Part shown: piece by piece, positions 35,033 through 44,577 of the stretch | Position numbering within the stretch: the stretch's first letter is position 1 | How the letters are laid out: every line of letters begins with the position of its first letter | NCBI GenBank assembly: GCA_910579225.1 | Contig: CAJTTI010000006.1 | Coordinates: 88,254 to 152,253 of the forward strand | Length of the DNA: 64,000 bases | Direction: 5' to 3' | Source: an uncultured Lachnospiraceae bacterium | GTDB taxonomy: Bacteria; Bacillota; Clostridia; Lachnospirales; Lachnospiraceae | Translations under genes and position numbers: made by a program | The notes under the pieces: model-generated | The model's database searches: none | What the model saw: only the letters and a program-made list of their open reading frames with translations | What the model was told of the DNA's origin: nothing

Positions 35033-38000
35033 CTACATCTCCTTTTCCATCATCTTAAACCGATTGTAATAATAATAATTTTGTATAAAATCAATGGTAT
35101 TCTCCAGTTTCTGTTCTGTTGTTTTCTCATACACAAGACTGGGCACATTATAGAATTCTCCCACATCCATTTTAGGATCAGATAAACACTTCCAGTCTTT
35201 TTCCCATTTACAGCCCGGCTCTCCTTTGTTCTCAATCTGCTTTCGAATCTCCATCATATGGGAAAAAATATGCTCTGATACTATAAGATATCCACCATCC
35301 AGAATATTCCCCACTCCAAGGCAAAAGCATTCCAGTCTTCTGAAAATATATTTAACCGGTATACAGAACTCTTCCAGCTCCTCATACTTCTGCCATAAGG
35401 ATTTTGTCCTCTCATCTGCATTCTGTATCCCATGAAGAACTATATACAATAAAGTTTTCCGGTAAGCATCCTCCTCTCCCATTTTTTGAAAATACAGCTT
35501 AATCTGCGCATTGATGCTTCCCAGGAAATATGCAACCTGTTTTTCCAACCGGACATCATTTCGTTCCCGAACTGCCCCCAGCATTTTCTGTCTGATACAT
35601 TTCAATGTATATTCACAATATTCCATCCCCTTTTCCAGAAGACGGTCTGCTTTCATCCTGATCACTCCCAGTTCTTGGACCATTGAATCCGCGGTTCCCT
35701 CTTCCTCCATTTCCCTTGCCATCAAAACTGCAGCTACAATTTTAAACCTCTCATTATTTATATCGTTAGGCAAATATTCCTGTTCATCAATTCTTGCATC
35801 GCTGACAGTCTGCAGCACCTGTCTGCAATATCCAAAACTGTTGATTTCAAGCGAGGTTGTCATCAAAAGGTCTGCAAAACTTTCCAGATAAATCTTTGTA
35901 GCGACTTCTCTATGCTTTTTAATCTTCATTCCGTCTGTTTCCAGAAATATATTCAGCATTTTTCTGCAAAAAAGCTCTTTATCAAAGTTAAGAAGCCCAA
36001 GGTTCCGCAGAGTGTACATAAGATCCGGGTCTGCCAGCCAGATACTCTCCTCATACTGCAGACCTTCTTTATACTGCTTCTGATAATGTTCATACACTTT
36101 ATCCAGATAATTGCTTAAGTGTTCCTCTGCATTATCGTTGCGGTTTTCCACTGCTTTATATAAATTTAATACTCTGTGTACCTCAATTGCCCGGATACAG
36201 TACTCTTTGACTGCGTATTCTTCTACTGATTTTTCCAGCAGATATTTACGCACTTCAAGCAGCTTTTTTTCAAAATATAATTTTTCAGAAAGAATATCTG
36301 TCAGCAAAATTTTCTCTTCGTCAGCAGAAGCATCTTCAGGTGCCACATAATCATAATATTTTTCCAGCAATATCTGCGCAAGTTTCTGGCACTTCAGATG
36401 AGTCGGCCATTCCCACAGCTCCAGGATCAATTCCATAGTCTCGTCTGTCATCAACTCTTCTTTCTGAAATCTGTCGTAGAAAAAATTATATAAATCTTTT
36501 TTTGCTTCCTGTAATTTATATTGATACTGCCTCCCTTCAAAATCAGCGCCAAATGGAAATATCCTTTCCAGATAATTATCTATTTCATTTAGCATTCCCT
36601 CAAAATCACATTCTGCAAATCCAGGTTTTCCACTCAGTTCATTATACGCAACTTCTATCATACTGTCAGTCAGATATTTTTCGATTTTCCCCGTGGCACC
36701 ATAAAGCTTATGGTCAGACAATTTCAGCATCATGTCTCCCATGACCGCATTAAAAACATAATCCAATACATATCTTGCCACAAAAAAGTTTCGTTCATCC
36801 CTGTTCAAAGTTCTGAGATGATGGGACGATTCATGGACTATCCAGGGAAGCAGGTCATACAGTCTTCCAAAATATTCAAATGACGGAACTGTACAGATTA
36901 TTTCCCTTTTTCTTTGGTTAATAAATGGTGCTGTCACTTCTACTTTATCTTTCGATAAATCCGGATAAATCACCGGAACAATTACCCGTTCTCCTGCACT
37001 CCCTCCAAGACCGCTTTCCAGGCAGGAACCTATATAAGATCTCATAACCTCCCTGTATGCTACCATCATCTTTTCGGTATCAATCTGGGTCTGAATCTCA
37101 TAGACAGGGGACTGATAGGTCTGATAATTTACATTCTGCACCAGTCTCGTATACTGATTAATGGCCTGTATGTTCACACGCCATCCTTTCAACAGCGCCA
37201 GACGATTTCTTCGCTTTTCAGTCTCACTGAGCTTACTGCTTTCATTTATATATTCCTGCATACAGAAATTAATGCTCTGGCAGAGAGCTTCCATATCATG
37301 GCAAAACATAAGCCAGTTAATATAAGCCTCTTTTTCCATCCCAACTGCAGAAAAGGTCTTGTAAATCTCTTTCATTCCGCGGAACAGATCCTGAAAAGCA
37401 CGGTATTCACTTGGAAAATAAGCTCTCCAGTCTTCTATCTTCTCAATTTTTTCAAATAATTCTCTATTTTTATTTATTACATGATTTAAATATTCATTAT
37501 CTTCATTAATATTTTCTGCTGTACTTTCAGTAGAAATATCCACTTTAACCAGTATACGTTCGTTCACATTCCTCAGGAATGGATATCTGAGAATGTTTTT
37601 CAGATCCACTGCCTGCTCATTATACTCCTCTTTTTCCCGATTTGAAGTGCCTATTTTTTTCTCACAAAGTACCGGATAGATTTCTGCAAATTCTTTCATC
37701 CCAATATTCATAAGATAATCATATCTTCCAAAAAGTCCCCTGACAGTTGTCACTTCAATCAGACGGCCCTGCCCTTCATATTTTTTAAGAATTGTTTTCA
37801 GTCTGCTGTCAGCCGACAACCGAAGTGAAAAGACCATATCTTCGTGCTGCCCGATGAATTCCTCTGTCAGTGTTCCATAACTTCCATCCGGCAAAATACA
37901 GCTCTCAAGTCCTACACTCGTATATGTTAGCATCTTAATCTTTTTCTCAGGATTACTTTGGGAATCGCTCAGACAAAGAGCAATATCGTATATCTTTTCT

Positions 38001-38515
38001 ACAGAATCTGTCCTGACAGCAAGGCAGAAATCCCCTGTTGTGGAACTGCGGTACAGCTGCATCACTGTATGTAAACCAAGATCCTGCATTCTTGTTATTC
38101 TCCAGATCTCATCTTCACATTCTTTGAGGAAACATTCCACATCTATTTCTTTTTTCTCATTCAGGACAAAGTTCTCTTTGCACAAACTGATTTGAATCAG
38201 TCCCAGAAACGGAATGTCTGTCAACCCGCAGTCTTTTTTTATCCGAAACGGATTCTCTCCATCATCTGAAGACCGGTACAATCCCAACGTTTTATAGGAT
38301 ACCTTATAATCCTTATCGATTTCAAATGTATCTCCTATGGAAAAATAATTAAGATAATTTTTTTCTTCCCCTTCCAGTTCCTTATATATCAGAACATCGA
38401 AATAATCGAACATCAAAAATACAGTCGTATTGTTTGGTTTCCTGTCATTTACAGATATCCCGTTATTACGAACTAATTCTACAACATGCGTTGAATATCT
38501 ACTTTTTGCAGACAT
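35033..38515 (-). CDS. 1160-aa unknown protein with HExxH motif
   Basis: I do not recognise the family. The N-terminal ~280 residues look globular alpha/beta (TVFLMFDYFDVLIYKELEG; TTVRGLFGRYDYLMNIGMKEF). Residues about 370-500 are helical. A HESSH motif lies at 561-565 inside WIVHESSHHLRTLNRDERNFF, preceded by hydrophobic residues as in zinc metallopeptidases; a distal ligand is not certain (ENELSG-type Glu near 620 is a candidate). The C-terminal 500 residues are almost wholly helical, suggesting a scaffold or repeat sensor. No signal peptide or membrane segment. It is coupled to the FRG gene and follows a small ORF by 116 bases. AT-richer than its neighbours, which suggests acquisition by transfer. 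Confidence 0.85.
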   Translation of the reverse strand: MSAKSRYSTHVVELVRNNGISVNDRKPNNTTVFLMFDYFDVLIYKELEGEEKNYLNYFSIGDTFEIDKDYKVSYKTLGLYRSSDDGENPFRIKKDCGLTDIPFLGLIQISLCKENFVLNEKKEIDVECFLKECEDEIWRITRMQDLGLHTVMQLYRSSTTGDFCLAVRTDSVEKIYDIALCLSDSQSNPEKKIKMLTYTSVGLESCILPDGSYGTLTEEFIGQHEDMVFSLRLSADSRLKTILKKYEGQGRLIEVTTVRGLFGRYDYLMNIGMKEFAEIYPVLCEKKIGTSNREKEEYNEQAVDLKNILRYPFLRNVNERILVKVDISTESTAENINEDNEYLNHVINKNRELFEKIEKIEDWRAYFPSEYRAFQDLFRGMKEIYKTFSAVGMEKEAYINWLMFCHDMEALCQSINFCMQEYINESSKLSETEKRRNRLALLKGWRVNIQAINQYTRLVQNVNYQTYQSPVYEIQTQIDTEKMMVAYREVMRSYIGSCLESGLGGSAGERVIVPVIYPDLSKDKVEVTAPFINQRKREIICTVPSFEYFGRLYDLLPWIVHESSHHLRTLNRDERNFFVARYVLDYVFNAVMGDMMLKLSDHKLYGATGKIEKYLTDSMIEVAYNELSGKPGFAECDFEGMLNEIDNYLERIFPFGADFEGRQYQYKLQEAKKDLYNFFYDRFQKEELMTDETMELILELWEWPTHLKCQKLAQILLEKYYDYVAPEDASADEEKILLTDILSEKLYFEKKLLEVRKYLLEKSVEEYAVKEYCIRAIEVHRVLNLYKAVENRNDNAEEHLSNYLDKVYEHYQKQYKEGLQYEESIWLADPDLMYTLRNLGLLNFDKELFCRKMLNIFLETDGMKIKKHREVATKIYLESFADLLMTTSLEINSFGYCRQVLQTVSDARIDEQEYLPNDINNERFKIVAAVLMAREMEEEGTADSMVQELGVIRMKADRLLEKGMEYCEYTLKCIRQKMLGAVRERNDVRLEKQVAYFLGSINAQIKLYFQKMGEEDAYRKTLLYIVLHGIQNADERTKSLWQKYEELEEFCIPVKYIFRRLECFCLGVGNILDGGYLIVSEHIFSHMMEIRKQIENKGEPGCKWEKDWKCLSDPKMDVGEFYNVPSLVYEKTTEQKLENTIDFIQNYYYYNRFKMMEKEM

Positions 38516-38631
38516 AGTTTCTCCTTTGTTTATGAATTTAGGGGAAATTTGTAGAAAAAGAAATGGAGATCAGAATCCCATATATAAGATAATAGACACA
38601 GAACATTGCCGAATCAGCCTCATTCATCCAA

Positions 38632-38796
38632 CTAATCCGGCAACATCTCTTCCTGTTCTGCAATTTTGATTAAATCATCACACAGCTGCTGCTTCTCTTC
38701 TTCTGTCTTCTGGAAGTATTTCTTATTTTTTGTCTTAACTGATGCAACAGCTAAAAAAGTATCCACACGCATCCTGTTATACATCATATAATCCAT
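38632..38796 (-). CDS. 54-aa small protein heading the FRG operon
   Basis: MDYMMYNRMRVDTFLAVASVKTKNKKYF and a charged helix (TEEEKQQLCDDLIKIAEQEEMLPD). No known family. ATG at 38796 has GGGAGGTGAAAG in front, better than the longer frame from 38853. A consensus promoter lies about 100 bases upstream, and the 1160-aa gene follows after 116 bases, so it is probably the first gene of a three-gene operon. By position it could be an antitoxin, regulator or sensor subunit; that is inference only. Confidence 0.7.
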   Translation of the reverse strand: MDYMMYNRMRVDTFLAVASVKTKNKKYFQKTEEEKQQLCDDLIKIAEQEEMLPD

Positions 38797-38893
38797 AGCA
38801 CTTTCACCTCCCATATAATATATGCAAATTGCGAAAAAGAATGCGCTCCACAACTCTCTTCGTCACCTGTAGACCATGTTTAAGATTCTCTCC

Positions 38894-38922
38894 ATTATAA
38901 CATTCTTCTTTCTTTTACGCAA
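38894..38922 (-). promoter_or_regulatory. Promoter of FRG operon
   Basis: Minus strand: TTGCGT (38917-38922), 17-base spacer, TATAAT (38894-38899). No dyad operator was obvious. Confidence 0.75.
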
Positions 38923-39049
38923 TTCTTTTGTTAACAAAATTTCCCCTTTTCAAATTATATTATTTGCAAGTAGCCCGCAACATTATGTACATACTTTGTC
39001 CCTTTAAATGCATACTTTGCGTAAATATCTCTGTTGCCAAAAAAACTGA

Positions 39050-39078
39050 TTGACAGATTCTCCTTATCCCCATATAAT
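39050..39078 (+). promoter_or_regulatory. Promoter of ilvB-ilvN
   Basis: Full consensus: TTGACA (39050-39055), 17-base spacer, TATAAT (39073-39078). Confidence 0.9.
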
Positions 39079-39084
39079 AAAGAC

Positions 39085-39372
39085 AATCTTAATCGAGCAG
39101 CAAATGCAGTGACAAGGAGGAGTACACAATATTCGGATGCCCAGAGAGAAGATGGCAGGTGGGAATCTTCATGACGGTATTGTGGAAGTAGCCTTTGAGC
39201 AGCGGACCCAACGGCGCATGACAGGCGCTCAGTAGGCTTCGACGTGTTCCCACGTTACCGGGAGACGATATAGGAGTATTCTGTATCGGATAAGTGCAGA
39301 AATGTTTTTTCTGAAATTAGGTGGTACCACGGATGAATTCGCCCTAAGCTTTACAGCTTGGGGCCTTTTTTA
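39085..39372 (+). ncRNA. T-box leader, predicted valine-specific
   Basis: Stem I: AAGG (39114-39117) pairs with CCTT (39192-39195); the internal loop has AGTA (39121-39124) opposite GAA (39185-39187); above it CACAATA (39125-39131) pairs with TATTGTG (39178-39184). The triplet after GAA is GTA (39188-39190), a valine codon followed by a purine, so I predict tRNA-Val. The T-box TTAGGTGGTACCACGG lies at 39317-39332; TGGT fits a tRNA ending ACCA. A terminator (GCCCTAAGCT with AGCTTGGGGC, then T6) spans 39341-39371. Uncharged tRNA would favour readthrough into ilvB. Confidence 0.93.
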
Positions 39373-39454
39373 TACGCCGGTACACATACGGAACTAATAA
39401 CAGCAAAAGTCCGTTTCCGAACCTCTGGAACAGGACTTTCAACACAGGAGGTTT

Positions 39455-41179
39455 ATGAAAATGAAACAGATTTCAGGAAACAGATTACTGGTCAATGCAT
39501 TAAAAGAAGAAGGCGTGGAAGTTGTATTTGGTTATCCGGGTGCATGTACCATCGACATCAGTGATGAACTGTATCGCCAGGATCAGATTGCTGTTGTACT
39601 GCCCAGGCACGAACAGGCGCTGGCTCACGAAGCAGACGCCTATGCAAGGACCACCGGAAAAGTAGGAGTCTGTCTGGTCACCAGCGGTCCAGGAGCAACT
39701 AATCTGGTCACCGGGCTGGCTACGGCAAATTATGACAGCGTACCGCTGGTATGTTTTACCGGTCAGGTGGCAAAGAACCTGATAGGAAATGACGCTTTTC
39801 AGGAAGTGGATATCGTTGGTATCACCAGGAATATTACCAAATACAGCGTCACTGTCAGAAATCGGGCAGACCTTGGACGAATCATCAAAGATGCATTCTA
39901 CATTGCGCGAACCGGAAGACCCGGTCCGGTACTTGTGGATCTTCCCAAAGATGTCATGGCTGAAATGGGTTCTGCAGAATACCCGAAAACTGTCAATATC
40001 CGTGGATACAAGCCCTACACCAGCATTCATATGGGACAGCTGAAAAAGGCCATCAAACTTCTTCAGAAAGCAAAGAAACCCCTGTTCCTGGCCGGCGGAG
40101 GCGTCAACATTGCCCACGCCAACGCGGAATTTACCAAAGTTGTGGAAAAGACCGGCATTCCCGTGGTCACCACCATCATGGGAAGAGGCGCCGTCTCCAC
40201 CCTGCACCCGCTCTATATCGGCAATATTGGCATGCACGGTTCTTACGCGGCGAACAACGCGGTCAGCAACTGCGACTTACTTTTCTCCATTGGTACCCGA
40301 TTTAATGACCGGATCACCGGCAGAGCGCATGAATTTGCCCCTCATGCACAGATTGTCCATATTGACATTGATACAGCTTCCATCTCCAAAAACATTCAGG
40401 TGGATATCCCCATCGTAGCAGATGCAAAAGAAGCGCTTACCCGCATGAGTGAGTATGTATCAGAAAATCACTGCAGCAAATGGCTGGCCCAGATTGAAAA
40501 CTGGAAAAACGAACATCCTCTGGTTATGCGTCCCAACAGCCGCATGAGCCCCATGGACATCATTGGAGAGATCAACCGCCAGTTCGACGAAGCACTCATT
40601 GTCACGGATGTGGGACAGCATCAGATGCTCGTCTCTCAGTATGCAGACATCACTGAGAAAAAGCAGCTTGTCACTTCCGGGGGCCTTGGGACCATGGGAT
40701 ACGGACTCCCCGGAGCCATCGGCGCGCAGATCGGCAATCCCGGCACGCCTGTTATCTCTATCTCCGGAGATGGAGGTATTCAGATGAATATTCAAGAAAT
40801 GGCTACTGCTGTCCTGGAAGAACTGCCGATCATCGTCTGCATTTTCAACAATGAATATTTGGGTATGGTACGCCAGTGGCAGAGTCTGTTCTACGGCAAA
40901 CGTTATGGCATGACCAACCTGAAAGCCGGAGCTCTCTCCCGACGCACTGACCGGAAAGAATACCCGGAATATACTCCGGATTTCGTACGTCTGGCAGAAA
41001 GCTACGGCGCCAAAGGAATCCGCATCACCAGAAAAGAAGAGATTGCTGCTGCTTTTGAAGAAGCCAGAAAAAATACCAAAGCACCAACCCTGATTGAATT
41101 TATCATTGATCCGGACGAAATGGTATACCCGATGATCAAACCGGGTGGAACACTGGAAGATATGATCATGGATTGTTAA
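39455..41179 (+). CDS. ilvB: Acetolactate synthase large subunit
   Basis: A 574-aa ThDP enzyme. Motifs: VFGYPGACTIDISDEL, the catalytic Glu in LPRHEQALAHEADAYART, VTSGPGATNLVTGLATA, LVDLPKDV, RFNDRITG, and the ThDP-magnesium site SISGDGGIQMNIQEM with NNEYLGMVRQWQ. It condenses pyruvate with pyruvate or 2-ketobutyrate, the first step to valine, leucine and isoleucine, and needs the regulatory subunit encoded next. AGGAGG precedes ATG at 39455. Expression is set by the T-box leader upstream. The usual first residues are normal. Confidence 0.95.
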   Translation: MKMKQISGNRLLVNALKEEGVEVVFGYPGACTIDISDELYRQDQIAVVLPRHEQALAHEADAYARTTGKVGVCLVTSGPGATNLVTGLATANYDSVPLVCFTGQVAKNLIGNDAFQEVDIVGITRNITKYSVTVRNRADLGRIIKDAFYIARTGRPGPVLVDLPKDVMAEMGSAEYPKTVNIRGYKPYTSIHMGQLKKAIKLLQKAKKPLFLAGGGVNIAHANAEFTKVVEKTGIPVVTTIMGRGAVSTLHPLYIGNIGMHGSYAANNAVSNCDLLFSIGTRFNDRITGRAHEFAPHAQIVHIDIDTASISKNIQVDIPIVADAKEALTRMSEYVSENHCSKWLAQIENWKNEHPLVMRPNSRMSPMDIIGEINRQFDEALIVTDVGQHQMLVSQYADITEKKQLVTSGGLGTMGYGLPGAIGAQIGNPGTPVISISGDGGIQMNIQEMATAVLEELPIIVCIFNNEYLGMVRQWQSLFYGKRYGMTNLKAGALSRRTDRKEYPEYTPDFVRLAESYGAKGIRITRKEEIAAAFEEARKNTKAPTLIEFIIDPDEMVYPMIKPGGTLEDMIMDC

Positions 41180-41193
41180 GGAGGATTACAGGA

Positions 41194-41703
41194 ATGGATA
41201 ACGCAATGAAAAAGAGATGGATCTCTCTGTATGTAGAAAACCAGGTAGGTGTGCTCTCCAAAATCTCCGGACTTTTCTCCGGAAAGTCCTACAATCTGGA
41301 CAGTCTGACTGTAGGCACAACCGAGGACCCCACCGTGTCCCGTATGACCATAGCCACCGTCAGCGATGATGAAACCTTTGAACAAATCAAAAAACAGTTA
41401 AACCGAATGGTGGAAGTAATCAAGGTAATTGACTTTACTGATATTTTCGTGCGGATGAAAGAAATCCTCTATGTAAAAGTACTTCACTGCACTTCTCAAG
41501 ATAAAGTAGAACTGTTCCAGATTGCCGAGACCTTCAAAGCCAGAGTCATCGACTATGGCAAGAACAGTCTTCTCCTGGAGTTCGTGCAGACTGCCACAAA
41601 AAACGACGCTGTTGTACAGCTGATGAAAAGTGAATTTAAGGATATCGAGGTAGTCCGGGGCGGAAGTGTGGGAATCGAATCAATCAGCAGGATGGAACGG
41701 TAG
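41194..41703 (+). CDS. ilvN: Acetolactate synthase small (regulatory) subunit
   Basis: A 169-aa ACT-domain protein: WISLYVENQVGVLSKISGLFSGKSYNLDSLTVGTTEDPTVSRMTI is the diagnostic valine-binding ACT domain, followed by a C-terminal domain (ILYVKVLHCTSQDKVELFQIAETFKARVIDYG). It binds IlvB, stimulates it and confers valine feedback inhibition. ATG at 41194 lies 10 bases after AAGGAGG; the longer frame starting inside ilvB is not supported. It is co-transcribed with ilvB, so both protein-level and tRNA-level valine sensing may act on this pair. Confidence 0.94.
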   Translation: MDNAMKKRWISLYVENQVGVLSKISGLFSGKSYNLDSLTVGTTEDPTVSRMTIATVSDDETFEQIKKQLNRMVEVIKVIDFTDIFVRMKEILYVKVLHCTSQDKVELFQIAETFKARVIDYGKNSLLLEFVQTATKNDAVVQLMKSEFKDIEVVRGGSVGIESISRMER

Positions 41704-41735
41704 TTTCCGCACCAAAATAGCATTTATTAAAAGCC

Positions 41736-41776
41736 GCCTGTTAAACGACATTTTCTGAATTTGCCGCTTAACAGGC
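41736..41776. terminator. Convergent terminator
   Basis: GCCTGTTAA (41736-41744) pairs perfectly with TTAACAGGC (41768-41776) between the convergent ilvN and glycosyltransferase genes. T-runs are weak on both sides. Confidence 0.6.
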
Positions 41777-41783
41777 TGCCTTA

Positions 41784-42929
41784 TTATTTGCTGCTCACGT
41801 TCCGGTAAATATTCTCAACCTGTGCAGCTGTCCTGTCCCAGGAGAATTTCTTCACCTGAATAAACCCTCTGGCAACCATATCCCGTCTCAGGCTTTCCAA
41901 AGTTATAACCTGTTCCATCCTAAAAGCAAGCTGTTCTATGCTGTGGGCATCAACATATATTGCTGCGTCGCCACCGACCTCAGGTAATGATGTATTGTCT
42001 GCAGTAATGACAGGACACCCGCATGCCATTGCTTCTAAAACGGGTATTCCAAACCCTTCGCAAATAGAAGGAAACACAAAGCATAAAGCATTGGAATATA
42101 ACTTCCTCTTTTGTTCAGCACTTATATAACCTGGCATAACGATCCGGTTCCGGTAAGGCGAAGTATTAACTGCGTCATAGATTTCTGATGTGTCATCCCA
42201 TGTTGGCTTTCCGGCAATCACAAGTTTAAGCTCTTTATCTTTTGCTGCCACAATATCATATGCTTTAATCAGACAGGCAATGTTCTTCTTTCGCTCAAAA
42301 GCACCTACAAAAAACAGATATCTGCTTTCTTCATTAAAAGGACCTGCGTTTTTTTCCGGAAACATATTTTTTTCATCATAAGATAAATATACTTTCTTCA
42401 CCTGTTCCGGCCGGATCTTGTCCATATATTTTAAAATCTCATTTCTGGATGAATCTGAATCTGTTATGATCACAGGTCTGACCTGTTCGATCCTCCGTCT
42501 GCCAGTCTTAAATAAATCTGTTTCATGTTCGGAAAGAACGCCTGGATTTGAACACCAGCTTAAATCATGTATTGTAACAATCATTTTCCCGTCCAAGTTC
42601 ACAGGAACGCAAACAGGCGACATGAAATGATAGATCTCTCCCTCAGAACCAGTCCATTCATTATATGTTTTTATGCCATATCTGGCATCATCACGTGAGG
42701 CAACACGATAATCCAGTTCATTGCATTCATAGAATGGTACATGAAAACTGCCAAAATATTTTTCAGCACGTTTTCGGTTTCCTGCTTCTCCATTGCAGTC
42801 AAAATATGCCAGTCCATAATCAAATGTACGTCTGCTAAGCAGTGTCTGAATTATCTGAATTGCATAATGCCCGACTCCACGGGGCTGAGGATGTCCTACT
42901 GCATGCTGGGCTTCAAGAATAACTCGCAT
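41784..42929 (-). CDS. GT4-type glycosyltransferase
   Basis: A 381-aa GT-B enzyme. It shows an N-terminal Rossmann half (RVILEAQHAVGHPQPRGVGHYA), VTIHDLSWCSNPG in the linker region, the family core RYLFFVGAFERKKNIACLIKAY, and the nucleotide-binding motif FPSICEGFGIPVLEAMACGCPVITADNTSLPEVGGDAA with the EX7E glutamates. Such enzymes transfer sugars (often mannose, rhamnose or glucose) from nucleotide donors during polymer assembly at the inner membrane face. It is the last gene of the surface polymer operon and overlaps the preceding gene by 34 bases. Donor and acceptor are unknown. Confidence 0.92.
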   Translation of the reverse strand: MRVILEAQHAVGHPQPRGVGHYAIQIIQTLLSRRTFDYGLAYFDCNGEAGNRKRAEKYFGSFHVPFYECNELDYRVASRDDARYGIKTYNEWTGSEGEIYHFMSPVCVPVNLDGKMIVTIHDLSWCSNPGVLSEHETDLFKTGRRRIEQVRPVIITDSDSSRNEILKYMDKIRPEQVKKVYLSYDEKNMFPEKNAGPFNEESRYLFFVGAFERKKNIACLIKAYDIVAAKDKELKLVIAGKPTWDDTSEIYDAVNTSPYRNRIVMPGYISAEQKRKLYSNALCFVFPSICEGFGIPVLEAMACGCPVITADNTSLPEVGGDAAIYVDAHSIEQLAFRMEQVITLESLRRDMVARGFIQVKKFSWDRTAAQVENIYRNVSSK

Positions 42930-44575
42930 AAAGAATGCACCTTTCTTTGAATTTTGTTAAAATCTACAAAATAAGGGATACATCCTGTGCCATCTGACAG
43001 ACGAAACAGCTTATTTCCGTACAGACTGACAACAATATGCTCCGGATCTGTTCCTCTTACAAAGAGAGATTCCAGCACCTCTTCCCAGTCTACCAGTGCA
43101 AGTACAACGGTCACATTCCTGTCGCCGATTTCTTCAGAATTTGGCGGTATTACCATAACGTTGTTCACTTTTTTCCCTTGCTTGTTTTTATCATTGTCAA
43201 GGAATGCAGCTGGTATGATTCCATGTCCCTGTAAAGTCTTCAGGCATACAGTTCCCCACTCTCCCGCACCATAGATATATATCCTTCCTGTTGGAAAGAA
43301 AGAGGGCATCTCATGGAAATCAAACAGCTTCGTATCCGTTTCTGATACGGCAGATTTACAAAGGTCAGAGAAACGATCATTTAACGCCTCCACTACTCTG
43401 CAGGCACTGTTCCTCCATGTATATTTCTGTAAATAAAGCGAATATGCATTTGCTGCAAGCCGACTGCGCCCATGCAGATCCAGCGCACAAAATCTCCTGA
43501 TTGCATCGGCAAGAGCATCCTTCTGGACAAGGATGCAATTTTCTCCGTCAGCAACCTCAATACCACGCGCTCCGAATTCTGTACAAATCACCGGAATCCC
43601 GGACGCAAAGTATTCCAGCATCTTAATGTTTAATCCCGAACCTCCAACTATAGGATTCAAAGCAAAGTCGCAAGATGTCAGCAACTTGTATTTTGTTTCT
43701 TCAGACACCAATCCGCATACAATCACATTGCCTGGAAAATCATTGGTTATTAATTTACCACCTACGGCACCTACTATATAAAAAGTTACCTGAGGAAAAC
43801 TCTTTGCCGTTTCAGCAATTTTATATGCAGCATCCACTGCAACCTGTGCACTGCTTGATATATATAATGCAGAAACAGAAGTCTCCTGCTTCCGTTTATC
43901 CGGCAAAATACACTTCATATTTCCCGCATCATATCCTGCAGATATGTTCAGTAATTTTTGTTCCGGAGTCTTATAAAGTTCTTGAAACCGTTGCGCATCC
44001 CCTTCTGTAATCGTCAGTATGAGCTGGCAGCCAGAACAGCACTCCTGCTCAATTTCAAAAACTTCATGATAAGCGCGTTCTGGTACCTGGTACACTCCCC
44101 AGGTATTGCGTTTATAATCATACTCCACATTCTGGGCACGATACCAGATCAGCAGATCATCTCTTTTGTCTGCAACTGCTTTAACCAGTCGATACGCGTA
44201 AGTATGTTCTGTAATGATAACACTGGAATCCGCTGACAGATCACAAAGTTTTGACACAAGCTCCTGGCACTGATGTGCATTCCTGATGACAGATGTGACA
44301 AATGTAGGTTCGCACCGCCGGCTCACACCAAATTCACACTGAATATTTTCATCCAATTCCATTAATCTCTCCGGCAGAGCAAGGGGAACGATCTTCAGGT
44401 GCGGACTGATACTTAAAGAGGAAACACATGTATGCCCGGATCCAACAAAACACACAATAGTAATATCAAACCACTCAGAAAGCGCTTTATAAAAATCACG
44501 TGTGGCAAGTTTACCGCCATTATTACATGGCAGAATATAATAATAATTCACTACCGTAATATGAGGCCTTTTCAA
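42896..44575 (-). CDS. Glycosyltransferase with C-terminal Rossmann-like domain
   Basis: About 559 aa. Residues 1-400 are a GT4-like GT-B enzyme: VNYYYILPCNNGGKLATRDFYKAL at the N-terminus, then NPIVGGSGLNIKMLEYFASGIPVICTEFGARGIEV. The C-terminal ~130 residues form a separate nucleotide-binding module (IYIYGAGEWGTVCLKTLQGHGIIPAAFLDNDKNKQGKKV). A similar module begins the radical SAM protein of this operon. The frame starts at 44632 inside the methyltransferase, but TTG at 44575, nine bases after GGGAGG, fits better. It overlaps the next gene by 34 bases. Specificity is unknown. Confidence 0.85.
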   Translation of the reverse strand: MKRPHITVVNYYYILPCNNGGKLATRDFYKALSEWFDITIVCFVGSGHTCVSSLSISPHLKIVPLALPERLMELDENIQCEFGVSRRCEPTFVTSVIRNAHQCQELVSKLCDLSADSSVIITEHTYAYRLVKAVADKRDDLLIWYRAQNVEYDYKRNTWGVYQVPERAYHEVFEIEQECCSGCQLILTITEGDAQRFQELYKTPEQKLLNISAGYDAGNMKCILPDKRKQETSVSALYISSSAQVAVDAAYKIAETAKSFPQVTFYIVGAVGGKLITNDFPGNVIVCGLVSEETKYKLLTSCDFALNPIVGGSGLNIKMLEYFASGIPVICTEFGARGIEVADGENCILVQKDALADAIRRFCALDLHGRSRLAANAYSLYLQKYTWRNSACRVVEALNDRFSDLCKSAVSETDTKLFDFHEMPSFFPTGRIYIYGAGEWGTVCLKTLQGHGIIPAAFLDNDKNKQGKKVNNVMVIPPNSEEIGDRNVTVVLALVDWEEVLESLFVRGTDPEHIVVSLYGNKLFRLSDGTGCIPYFVDFNKIQRKVHSLCELFLKPSMQ

Positions 44576-44577
44576 TA

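Noticed and set aside
39500..40237. 245-codon open frame on the minus strand
   Set aside because: Antisense of ilvB, which has clear acetolactate synthase motifs.
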